A DNA stretch of 64,000 bases, from positions 1,521,001-1,585,000 of the forward strand of contig NZ_CP102409.1 of NCBI RefSeq assembly GCF_024628725.1, read 5' to 3'. The position numbers and the translations under genes were made by a program. The DNA is from Ruegeria sp. YS9 (lineage in GTDB: Bacteria > Pseudomonadota > Alphaproteobacteria > Rhodobacterales > Rhodobacteraceae). How positions within the stretch are numbered: the first letter of the stretch is position 1; the number at the start of each line of letters is the position of its first letter. The notes under the pieces were generated by a model that did not search any database, had not been told where the DNA came from, and saw nothing but the letters and a program-made list of their open reading frames with translations. Of the stretch, positions 56,997-64,000 are shown piece after piece.

Positions 56997-59602
56997 GCGG
57001 GCACTCCTTGTCTTGCGGCACGACCGCGTTGCAGGAAAGCGATAAGGCCGAGAAGGATCATCGCCGGGATATAGACCAGTTGCTTCGGAGGCTGGCTGGA
57101 CGGCAGGCTGACCGAGCTCAGGCGCACAGCCTCGTCACCGTAATAGTCAAAGTTGGCCAGATCATCGGCAACCGGTGAACCAAACATCGGCTCATCTAGT
57201 TTCACAAGACCATCCTCTTCGAGCAACAGCAGCCCCATGGCATCGACGCGCGCGTCACCGCCCTCTTCTGATCCGACTGGCACGACAACCGTGGTGTCCA
57301 CCATCTTACCGGTGTCAAAATCCGGCCCGCTGATCACCATGCGAACCTCGGTTCCGGGTGGAGTCTGGCCGATGGTTTCGACAAACGCCGCAGGCTCGAC
57401 CGAAGTGTATGGAGGTGCGATGCGATCCATGAAGAAATCCGGCCTGAACAGCGCGAATGCCACGGCGATCAGCGCGATGCTTTCATAGATCCGGCTGCGG
57501 GTCAGGAAATACCCCATGGTGCCTGCCGTAAAGACAAGGATCGCTATGGTCGCGAAAATCGCCACTGTGATCCCTTCGACCCATGTCACATCGATCAGCA
57601 GAAGATCGGTGTTGAAAATGAACACGAAGGGCAGCGCCACGGTGCGCAGGCTGTAGAAGAAGGCCGTGAAACCGGTTTTGATCGCATCACCGCCCGACAC
57701 AGCCGCGGCGGCAAAACTGGCAAGCCCGACCGGAGGTGTCACGTCGGCCATGATCCCGAAGTAGAAAACGAACAGATGGACGGCGATCAGGGGAACGATC
57801 AGCCCGCTTTGCGCACCCAGTTCAACAACCACCCCGGCCATCAACGAGCTGACAACGATATAGTTCGCGGTTGTCGGCAAGCCCATGCCCAGGATCAGGC
57901 TGAGCAGCCCAACCATGACCAGCATCAGGATCAGATTGCCGCCCGACAGGAACTCGACCAGATCGGCCATCACCTGACCAACACCCGTCAACGTGACGGT
58001 TCCCACGATCACGCCCGCGGTTGCCGTGGCAAGCGCAATGCCGATCATGTTGCGTGCCCCGTCGATCAGCCCTTGCCACAGGTCGGCAACACCATCGATG
58101 AAAGTGTTGTACAGGTTGCTCTGCCCCCGGAACATCGCCTTCAGCGGCTTCTGCGTCAGCAGGATGACAAACAGCAGCGATGTGGCCCAGAAGGCGGACA
58201 GGCCCGGTGACTTCTGTTCAATCATCAGGAAATAGACCAGAACGATGATCGGCAGCAGGTAATGCAGACCTGCCTTGTAGATATCGGCGATGACCGGCAG
58301 CGTAACCTCTTTTGCGTTCGGGTCATCCGGTTCCAAATCAGGCACCTGGGCCGCCAGATACAGCAGGGCAACATATACCGCGCAGATAATCAGGCTCAGC
58401 ACCAGACCGGCCGCCGACGGCACCCAGCTTGTCACGGCATCCACCGGGAATTGTGACCCATAGCAAAGACCTGCAAACACCAGGAAGAATGCAAGCATCC
58501 CCACCACGGTCCGCGCCAGATGCACATCGCGGTCGCCCAGCGTGGGCATGTTCCGCTTCACCGCCTCAAGGTGCACGATATAGACCAGCGCGATGTAGGA
58601 AATCGCGGCTGGCAGGAAGGCGTGGGTGATCACCTCAACGTAAGAAATACCCACATATTCCACCATCAGGAAGGCAGCGGCCCCCATCACCGGCGGCATG
58701 ATCTGCCCGTTCACGGAACTGGCGACCTCGACCGAGCCGGCTTGTTCGCTGCTGAACCCGACGCGCTTCATCAGCGGGATGGTGAATGTACCCGTGGTGA
58801 CAACGTTGGCAATCGACGAGCCCGAAATCAGGCCGGTCGCAGCCGAGCCCACGACAGCCGCCTTGGCCGGACCACCGCGCAGGTGGCCAAGCGCCCCAAA
58901 GGCCATCTTGATGAAATAGTTCCCTGCCCCGGCTTTATCCAGCAATGCGCCGAACAGCACGAACAGGAAGACGAATTTCGTGGAAACACCCAGTGCGATA
59001 CCAAACACGCCTTCTGACGTGATCCACATGTGGCTCATCGCCTTTTTCAGGCTCGCGCCCTTCCAGCGGATAACTTCAGGCACCCATTCCGAGGCACCGA
59101 AGAAGACATAGGCCAAAAATATCGTCGCAATGATTGCCATGGCCGGGCCAAGCGCGCGGCGCGCGGCCTCGAACAGCAGGATCAAGCCAAGCAACGCAAC
59201 CCATTTATCGGTGTCGTCGGCCAAACCGCCCGCATTGACGATCTTGTCATAGAAGAAATAGCCGTACAGCGCGACGAACGCGCCCACCAATCCCATGATC
59301 CAATCCTGAACCGGGATGAAATCCCGCGGGCTGGATTTCAGCGCGGGATAGGCTGCAAAAGCCAGAAACAGGGCAAAAGCCAGGTGGAATTGCCGTGCAT
59401 TGTTCACGACGCTTCCGGGCAAGACATAATTCGCCAGGGGCGAAGCCAGAACAACTTGAAATATCGACCAGATCGCGGCCACGACCGCCAGGAAAACGCC
59501 CACGTTCCCGACCGGGTTGCGCCCTCCTGCGTCAGAAGACGCAACCAGATCCTGAAGCTCTTCTTCGGAAAGCGGACGATTGGATTGAGTGTCGGAATTC
59601 AT
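56993..59602 (-). CDS. TRAP transporter fused permease (4TM/12TM, TAXI type)
   Basis: The 869-residue protein joins the small and large TRAP membrane domains in one chain, as in TAXI systems. It has more than fifteen hydrophobic segments and the large-domain motifs GSAATGLISGSSIANVVTTGTFTIPLMKR and GMGLPTTANYIV. A soluble stretch (about 740-830) precedes the last helix. ATG 59602 has GGGAGA upstream; the frame opens 27 codons earlier with basic residues. Substrate is not deducible, although TAXI systems often take organic acids. Confidence 0.92.
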   Translation of the reverse strand: MNSDTQSNRPLSEEELQDLVASSDAGGRNPVGNVGVFLAVVAAIWSIFQVVLASPLANYVLPGSVVNNARQFHLAFALFLAFAAYPALKSSPRDFIPVQDWIMGLVGAFVALYGYFFYDKIVNAGGLADDTDKWVALLGLILLFEAARRALGPAMAIIATIFLAYVFFGASEWVPEVIRWKGASLKKAMSHMWITSEGVFGIALGVSTKFVFLFVLFGALLDKAGAGNYFIKMAFGALGHLRGGPAKAAVVGSAATGLISGSSIANVVTTGTFTIPLMKRVGFSSEQAGSVEVASSVNGQIMPPVMGAAAFLMVEYVGISYVEVITHAFLPAAISYIALVYIVHLEAVKRNMPTLGDRDVHLARTVVGMLAFFLVFAGLCYGSQFPVDAVTSWVPSAAGLVLSLIICAVYVALLYLAAQVPDLEPDDPNAKEVTLPVIADIYKAGLHYLLPIIVLVYFLMIEQKSPGLSAFWATSLLFVILLTQKPLKAMFRGQSNLYNTFIDGVADLWQGLIDGARNMIGIALATATAGVIVGTVTLTGVGQVMADLVEFLSGGNLILMLVMVGLLSLILGMGLPTTANYIVVSSLMAGVVVELGAQSGLIVPLIAVHLFVFYFGIMADVTPPVGLASFAAAAVSGGDAIKTGFTAFFYSLRTVALPFVFIFNTDLLLIDVTWVEGITVAIFATIAILVFTAGTMGYFLTRSRIYESIALIAVAFALFRPDFFMDRIAPPYTSVEPAAFVETIGQTPPGTEVRMVISGPDFDTGKMVDTTVVVPVGSEEGGDARVDAMGLLLLEEDGLVKLDEPMFGSPVADDLANFDYYGDEAVRLSSVSLPSSQPPKQLVYIPAMILLGLIAFLQRGRAARQGVPA

Positions 59603-59662
59603 CAAATGTCTCCCCGTCGCGGCCATTTTTCGGCCATCTGAACCCCGTTTCTTACGGGTTTT

Positions 59663-59690
59663 GTGCAGGGCGCCCTTGGGCACCCTGCGT
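59663..59690 (-). promoter_or_regulatory. Intercistronic hairpin between TAXI binding protein and permease
   Basis: GCAGGGCGCCC (59665-59675) and GGGCACCCTGC (59678-59688) form an 11-bp stem with one G-T mismatch pair, 12 bases after the binding-protein stop, with no T-run. It occupies the same place as the hairpin in the DHPS TRAP operon. Confidence 0.6.
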
Positions 59691-59700
59691 CAGGTCTGGT

Positions 59701-60669
59701 TTACTGAATCCAGCCTTTTTCTTTGTAGTACTTCTCGGCACCCGGATGCAGCGGAGCCGACAGGCCGTCCGCAATCATCTCTTCCGGCTTCAGGTTCGCA
59801 AATGCCGGGTGCAGCTTTTTGAAATCATCGAAGTTTTCAAAGACCGAGCTGACGACCGCGTAAACCGCATCTTCCGATACATCGGCCGAGGTCACGAAGG
59901 TCGCGCCCACACCAAAGGTCGCGGTGTCTTCGTCGGATCCACGGTACATGCCACCGGGAATGGTTGCCTTGCGGTAGAACGAGTTTTCGTTGACCAGCTT
60001 GTCCACGGCCTCACCGCTGACGTTCACCAGAACCGAGTCACATGCGGTGGTGGCTTCCTGAATCGAACCCGAGGGGTGGCCAACGGTGTATACCATCGCG
60101 TCGATCTGGTTGTCGCACAAGGCTGCTGACTGTTCAGCCGCTTTCAGCTCGGTCGCCAGTTCGAAATCGTCGGTGGTCCAGCCCATTTCGCCCAGCAGGA
60201 CTTCCATGGTGCCGCGCTGACCGGAACCGGGGTTGCCGATGTTGACGCGCTTGCCCTTCAGGTCTTCAAAGTTGGTGATGCCGGAATCGGCGCGGGCCAC
60301 GACGGTGAAGGGTTCGGGGTGCACCGAGAACACGGCGCGCAGGCCTTCGAACGGGCCCGCTTCTTCGAATTTCGAGGTGCCGTTATAGGCGTGGTACTGC
60401 CAGTCGGACTGGGCCACACCAAACTCCAGTTCGCCTTCGCGGATGGTGTTGATGTTGTAAACCGAACCACCGGTCGATTCGACCGAGCAGCGCACGCCGT
60501 GCTCTTTCCGGCCTTTGTTGACCAGACGACAGATCGCGCCGCCGGTCGGATAGTAAACGCCGGTGACACCGCCGGTACCGATTGTAATGAACTCTTCGGC
60601 ATATGCCGCCGGAGCCAGAAGGGCTGCGGTGACGAAGGCGCCGACGCTCAGTTTGCTGCTGTTTTTCAT
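59701..60669 (-). CDS. TAXI family TRAP solute-binding protein
   Basis: The 322-residue periplasmic protein has a signal peptide (cleavage near AYA-E, residue 24). The TAXI pattern follows: [47 protein letters not shown] in outline at the mature N terminus, and the later [17 protein letters not shown]. It delivers ligand to the fused permease downstream. GGGAG lies ahead of the ATG. It is the first gene of the three-gene unit ending in uspA. Confidence 0.93.
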   Translation of the reverse strand: MKNSSKLSVGAFVTAALLAPAAYAEEFITIGTGGVTGVYYPTGGAICRLVNKGRKEHGVRCSVESTGGSVYNINTIREGELEFGVAQSDWQYHAYNGTSKFEEAGPFEGLRAVFSVHPEPFTVVARADSGITNFEDLKGKRVNIGNPGSGQRGTMEVLLGEMGWTTDDFELATELKAAEQSAALCDNQIDAMVYTVGHPSGSIQEATTACDSVLVNVSGEAVDKLVNENSFYRKATIPGGMYRGSDEDTATFGVGATFVTSADVSEDAVYAVVSSVFENFDDFKKLHPAFANLKPEEMIADGLSAPLHPGAEKYYKEKGWIQ

Positions 60670-61285
60670 CTGTTAACTCCCACTTTTTTTGTCTGGCAGT
60701 TGGAAATCAAGTTTGATCACCTGCTCAGGGAAGCGTGCCGATAATACAAACCGGCCCGCATCGCAACGGCTACAAATCTTTGAATTTCCCAATTTCTCCC
60801 AACCCTTTCGAGGTTTCATTCAGATACCCACAATGTCAAGGCCGGCACCGGTCGGACCTGCGCCAATTCGCATATATGAGCACAAATCACGAACTTTCCC
60901 CATCAGTTCACAGCGAACAGTCTGGGGTCACACGATCAATCGAAGCCCAACACTCCGTTTCATCCTCGATGCAATGAACCGGCACGAGTCGGCGCGAAAA
61001 AGAGCGATCCGCGTTTTCGAACATGGACGCAGGGCATGTCACGTTTGTGCGTTGGGGCGAATCTGACAAAAGCCCCCCAATACCAACCCGGTTCACGATT
61101 CACACCGCCGGGGACCTGATGACCTGACTGCTGATGCAGGCCCGGAACGTTGTGGCATTTGCGGCCCGCTACAGAAGGCCTCGAACAAGACATGAAGACC
61201 AAGGTTGCGGGTCAGCACCTTGATCACGGCACCAGCACGGAACCCCGCCATAAGGACGGACGGAATTCTGAATTCGTCGGGATTG
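60670..61285. other. Gene-free interval of 616 bp between the TAXI-TRAP operon and tRNA-Leu
   Basis: I see no gene with both a credible start and protein-like composition. The left end must hold the TAXI-TRAP promoter. An imperfect inverted repeat built on GAATTC-T-GAATTC lies at 61258-61277, just beyond the 3' end of tRNA-Leu, and may affect its 3' processing. Short overlapping frames in several registers look random. Confidence 0.5.
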
Positions 61286-61371
61286 TGGTGCCCAAGGAGA
61301 GACTCGAACTCTCACGCCCGTGAAGGCGGGGGATTTTGAATCCCCTGCGTCTACCATTCCGCCACTTGGGC
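61286..61371 (-). tRNA. tRNA-Leu (anticodon CAA)
   Basis: The 86-base gene includes an encoded CCA. Acceptor arms GCCCAAG and CTTGGGC pair fully. The anticodon stem GGGGA/TCCCC holds loop TTCAAAA, giving anticodon CAA. A long variable arm (CGCCTTCACGGGCG) marks the leucine/serine class and the T arm GAGAGTTCGAGTCTCTC is canonical. Confidence 0.95.
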
Positions 61372-61518
61372 CACGAACACTGGATTAGCGCCCATCCGAG
61401 CGAAGGTCCAGAGGCAAAAACCATCCAATATTCCATTTGTTTCGCCCTCGGCTGTTGACGGTCCGTCAGGCGCATGGTTTGGCTTGGCTTCAGACCGGAA
61501 ACTGGATTTGAGTGCTTT

Positions 61519-62097
61519 ATGTTACGATCGCTTTATGACTGGACCATTCGTCTGGCCGAACACCCTCACGCGCTGTGGGCGCTGGCCATCGTGGCTTTCA
61601 TCGAGAGTTCGTTTTTTCCGATTCCCCCGGATGTGTTGATGATTCCGATGATTCTGGCCCGCCCGTCGCGCGCATGGCTGATCGCAACCGTGGCGTTGGT
61701 GGCGTCGGTTCTGGGGGGCATGCTGGGCTATGCGATTGGTGCGTTTTTCTATGAAAGCATCGGGCAGCCCATTCTGGAATCCATGGGAAAAGCCCATGCC
61801 ATGGAAGAATTCAATACCCGGTTCAACGACTTCGGGTTCTGGGCCGTTCTGGCCGCGGGTGTGACCCCCTTCCCCTACAAGGTCATCACCATTATGTCCG
61901 GCTGGACCGGCATGCCGCTTGGAACTTTCATCGCGACCTCAATTCTGGCCCGCGCCTTGAGGTTCTTCCTGGTTGCCGGCCTGCTCTGGGGATTCGGTGA
62001 GCCGATCCGCGACTTCATCGAAAAGCGCCTGGGGCTAATGTTCACTTTGTTCATCATCCTCCTGTTTGGCGGATTCCTGGTGGTGAAATACTTATGA
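61519..62097 (+). CDS. YqaA/DedA family membrane protein
   Basis: The 192-residue protein has four to five membrane helices and SNARE-associated/DedA features: IESSFFPIPPDVLMIPMILARP near the N terminus, GGMLGYAIGAFFYESIG, then the GVTPFPYKVITIMSGWTGMP segment. DedA relatives act as lipid flippases or scramblases; the YqaA subgroup is less studied. ATG 61519 fits the family start. Its stop overlaps dsbB by four bases (ATGA). Confidence 0.9.
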   Translation: MLRSLYDWTIRLAEHPHALWALAIVAFIESSFFPIPPDVLMIPMILARPSRAWLIATVALVASVLGGMLGYAIGAFFYESIGQPILESMGKAHAMEEFNTRFNDFGFWAVLAAGVTPFPYKVITIMSGWTGMPLGTFIATSILARALRFFLVAGLLWGFGEPIRDFIEKRLGLMFTLFIILLFGGFLVVKYL

Positions 62098-62564
62098 CGA
62101 GACGTTCGCAACTTGTCGCGGTGGCAAGTCTAGGATCACTGGCCCTTCTTCTGGCCGCTTTTGGCTTTCAGCATCTCGGCGGGCTTGCGCCGTGCAAGAT
62201 GTGCATCTGGCAGCGCTATCCACATGCAGTGGCCATCGCGATCGGCGCCGCGGCGCTGGCATTGCCAAGGCTGACCTTTCTTCCTTTGCTGGGCGCAGCG
62301 GCGGCCGCGACGACATCGGCGGTGGGTTTATTTCACGCCGGCGTTGAACAAGGCTGGTGGGAAGGCCCAAGCAGCTGCACATCCGGCAGCATCAGCGGTC
62401 TGTCCGCTGACGATCTGTTTGATCAAATCATGTCCGCGCCTTTGGTGCGGTGCGATGATATCCCCTGGGAGATGTTCGGCATCTCGATGGCAGGTTGGAA
62501 CGCCATTGCTTCTGCCATTCTGGTACTGATCTGGCTGGCCGCGTGGAAATCCCGCGCGGCTTAG
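62094..62564 (+). CDS. dsbB: Disulfide bond formation protein DsbB
   Basis: The 156-residue four-helix membrane protein has the first redox pair C34-K-M-C37 in LAPCKMCIWQRYPH and the second pair C95 and C120 in the periplasmic loop (GPSSCTSG, LVRCDD). DsbB reoxidises DsbA and passes electrons to quinone. No dsbA gene is nearby. The gene is coupled to the YqaA-family gene and its end overlaps the convergent HNH gene by four bases. Confidence 0.92.
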   Translation: MTRRSQLVAVASLGSLALLLAAFGFQHLGGLAPCKMCIWQRYPHAVAIAIGAAALALPRLTFLPLLGAAAAATTSAVGLFHAGVEQGWWEGPSSCTSGSISGLSADDLFDQIMSAPLVRCDDIPWEMFGISMAGWNAIASAILVLIWLAAWKSRAA

Positions 62565-63148
62565 AACTGATCCAGTTCTGCATCCCAGTACAGGAAATCG
62601 ATCCAGCTTTCATGCAGGTGGTTCGGCGGGAATTTCCGACCGATATTGCGCAACGCTTCGGCATCGGGTTGGCGCGGCGGCTTGCGCAAGGTCATCCGAG
62701 CCTGGCGCAGCGATTTTGAACCTTTGCGCAAATTGCACGGGCTGCACGCCGCCACCACGTTCTGCCAGCTGGTCACACCACCGGCGGCCCGTGGTACCAC
62801 ATGATCGAAGGTCAGGTTGTCACGGCTGCCGCAATACTGGCAGCGGAATTCATCCCGCAGAAATAAATTAAAGCGCGTGAAGGCCACGCGCTTTCTGGGT
62901 TTTACATAGTCTTTCAAAACAACGACCGAGGGGATTCGGATCTCGGTGCTCGGGCTGCGGACGACCTCGTCATATTCAGCCACGATATCGACCCGATCCA
63001 GCCAGGCGGCCTTGATCGCTTCTTGCCAGGGCCACAGTGACAGCGGGTAATAGGACAAGGGGCGATAATCGGCGTTCAAAACCAGGGCCGGGTGTTGTTT
63101 GAGCGCACCCGGCTCCCTTACAAATTCGGCCCTGAAGTCTCCGTCCAT
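62561..63148 (-). CDS. HNH endonuclease family protein
   Basis: The 195-residue protein begins with a conserved [24 protein letters not shown] region and carries an HNH domain with a zinc cage: [22 protein letters not shown], then [16 protein letters not shown]. This layout is widespread in alphaproteobacteria as a stand-alone HNH protein of unknown role; there are no adjoining restriction or phage genes. The ATG at 63146-63148 has GAGGAG upstream; the open frame continues 150 codons further without similarity. Confidence 0.88.
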   Translation of the reverse strand: MDGDFRAEFVREPGALKQHPALVLNADYRPLSYYPLSLWPWQEAIKAAWLDRVDIVAEYDEVVRSPSTEIRIPSVVVLKDYVKPRKRVAFTRFNLFLRDEFRCQYCGSRDNLTFDHVVPRAAGGVTSWQNVVAACSPCNLRKGSKSLRQARMTLRKPPRQPDAEALRNIGRKFPPNHLHESWIDFLYWDAELDQF

Positions 63149-63361
63149 CACAGAATCGCTCCTCGCTCTCAGCTGCCCGTTTGTGACACCAGAGCGGGGA
63201 GCACCCGCCCCGGTCTTTTGATAACTATATATCGTGTTAAAACTCTGACAAGCCCTGAGTTTCCACAATATGTCGCAGACGGGGTAACGCGAATCGGTAA
63301 CAGGCACGTGACAGTTATCCACAGCTTGCACCGGGGGCGCCGTTCGGGCTATGCGCAGGTC

Positions 63362-63967
63362 ATGTCCTGGTTCATCCGCTTCAACAAACCTTATGATGTT
63401 CTGCCGCAGTTCACCGACCGCGCCAACGCGGACAGCCCACGCAGCACGCTGTCTGATTTCATTGATCTGCCCGGCGTCTATCCGGCAGGCAGGCTGGACC
63501 GTGACAGTGAAGGTTTGATGCTGCTGACGGATCATGGAAAGCTGCAATCCCAGATCTCTGACCCAAAGCACAAGATGGCCAAAACCTATTGGGTTCAAGT
63601 CGAAGGCACCCCCGACGAGGCTGCCCTGAAAACGCTTCGCAACGGGGTCGAATTGAAGGATGGTCTGACCCGCCCCGCCAAGGCCCGCCAGATCGACGAG
63701 CCCGAGGCGCTCTGGCCCCGAACCCCACCGATCCGCGAACGCAAGTCAGTCCCGGACAGTTGGCTTGAACTGACCATCCGCGAAGGCAAAAACCGGCAAG
63801 TGCGGCGGATGACGGCGGCAGTTGGCCTGCCGACCCTGCGCCTGATCCGGTACCGCATCGGAGACTGGACCCTGGATGATCTTGAGCCCGGGCACTGGGA
63901 CAGTCTGCCAATGCCGACACTGAACGCGTCCCCCCAACGCAAGCGCGACCGTCGCCCGCGACGGTGA
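63362..63967 (+). CDS. rluE: Pseudouridine synthase, RluE type
   Basis: The 201-residue enzyme of the RsuA/RluB/E/F family has no S4 domain. Motif II with the catalytic aspartate is [19 protein letters not shown], followed by KTYWVQVEG and the C-terminal [15 protein letters not shown] block. Short, S4-less members correspond to RluE, which makes pseudouridine 2457 in 23S rRNA. ATG 63362 opens the conserved [14 protein letters not shown]; longer frames start without similarity. The last codons run through a CCGTCGC/GCGACGG hairpin. Confidence 0.9.
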   Translation: MSWFIRFNKPYDVLPQFTDRANADSPRSTLSDFIDLPGVYPAGRLDRDSEGLMLLTDHGKLQSQISDPKHKMAKTYWVQVEGTPDEAALKTLRNGVELKDGLTRPAKARQIDEPEALWPRTPPIRERKSVPDSWLELTIREGKNRQVRRMTAAVGLPTLRLIRYRIGDWTLDDLEPGHWDSLPMPTLNASPQRKRDRRPRR

Positions 63968-64000
63968 CAGACCCTGCCCCGATCTGCTAAACTGGGGTCA

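Noticed and set aside
60689..61066. 125-codon plus-strand frame in the 616-bp gap
   Set aside because: No ribosome-binding site, no recognisable pattern, and overlapping frames of similar length occur in other registers.
61258..61277. Terminator after tRNA-Leu
   Set aside because: The GAATTC-based inverted repeat is imperfect, its loop is one base and no T-run follows.
27565..61371. tRNA genes as integration sites for a genomic island
   Set aside because: No integrase, no tRNA-fragment direct repeats that I could see, and composition on both sides is similar.

Overview
The window looks like chromosomal DNA of a marine alphaproteobacterium of the order Rhodobacterales (Roseobacter group, Ruegeria-like). 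This rests on gene content and regulatory sites, not on a database search. The pointers are a full sulfopropanediol (DHPS) catabolic operon, PhoX, two TRAP transporters, a CckA hybrid kinase with a TTAA-N7-TTAA CtrA-type box upstream, and a recA promoter carrying the alphaproteobacterial SOS box GTTC-N7-GTTC. Coding density is high, GC is high, and translational coupling by ATGA/TGATG overlaps is frequent. I found no insertion sequence, integrase, prophage or CRISPR array.

1-17.2 kb is mainly housekeeping: the end of a probable HD-domain gene, an EmrE-like SMR exporter, typA, a secreted Gly/Glu repeat protein facing a periplasmic C93 (LapG-type) cysteine peptidase, alaS with a DUF1330 gene, recA, a sulfotransferase-like gene, cckA, rsmB, guaB, and a RACo-like activator of corrinoid proteins.

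17.2-27.4 kb is the catabolic centre. A minus-strand operon of eleven genes encodes a small membrane protein, a TRAP transporter (hpsKLM), three dehydrogenases (hpsN, hpsO, hpsP), a UspA protein, sulfopyruvate decarboxylase (comDE) and an FMN-dependent 2-hydroxyacid dehydrogenase. Read as a pathway, DHPS is imported, its stereoisomers are interconverted by HpsO/HpsP, HpsN oxidises (R)-DHPS to (R)-sulfolactate, the FMN enzyme probably gives sulfopyruvate, and ComDE gives sulfoacetaldehyde. The desulfonating steps (xsc or suyAB) are not in the window. A divergent LacI-family gene and two LacI-type palindromes 21 bp apart form the probable switch.

27.5-35.3 kb holds tRNA-Gly(CCC), a PPK2 polyphosphate kinase, a three-gene C1 operon (virulence-factor-family small protein, MetF-like reductase, methyl-H4folate:corrinoid methyltransferase) that functionally matches the RACo-like gene at 15 kb, then phoX divergent from ppx-rlmE. 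This makes a cluster of phosphate and polyphosphate functions.

35.4-47.5 kb holds an eight-haem cytochrome c with a repeat-rich tail coupled to a YihY protein, an AI-2E family permease, a histone-deacetylase-family hydrolase, and a six-gene MoxR/Bat operon meeting a Crp/Fnr regulator. 47.6-56.5 kb holds a formylglycine-type sulfatase, a secreted HAD phosphatase, a cardiolipin-synthase-like PLD protein, a K+ channel, and a three-gene ABC exporter/CrtC-AttH-lipocalin operon. 56.5-64 kb holds a TAXI-TRAP transporter with its own UspA protein, tRNA-Leu(CAA), a YqaA/DedA protein with DsbB, an HNH endonuclease, and an RluE-type pseudouridine synthase.
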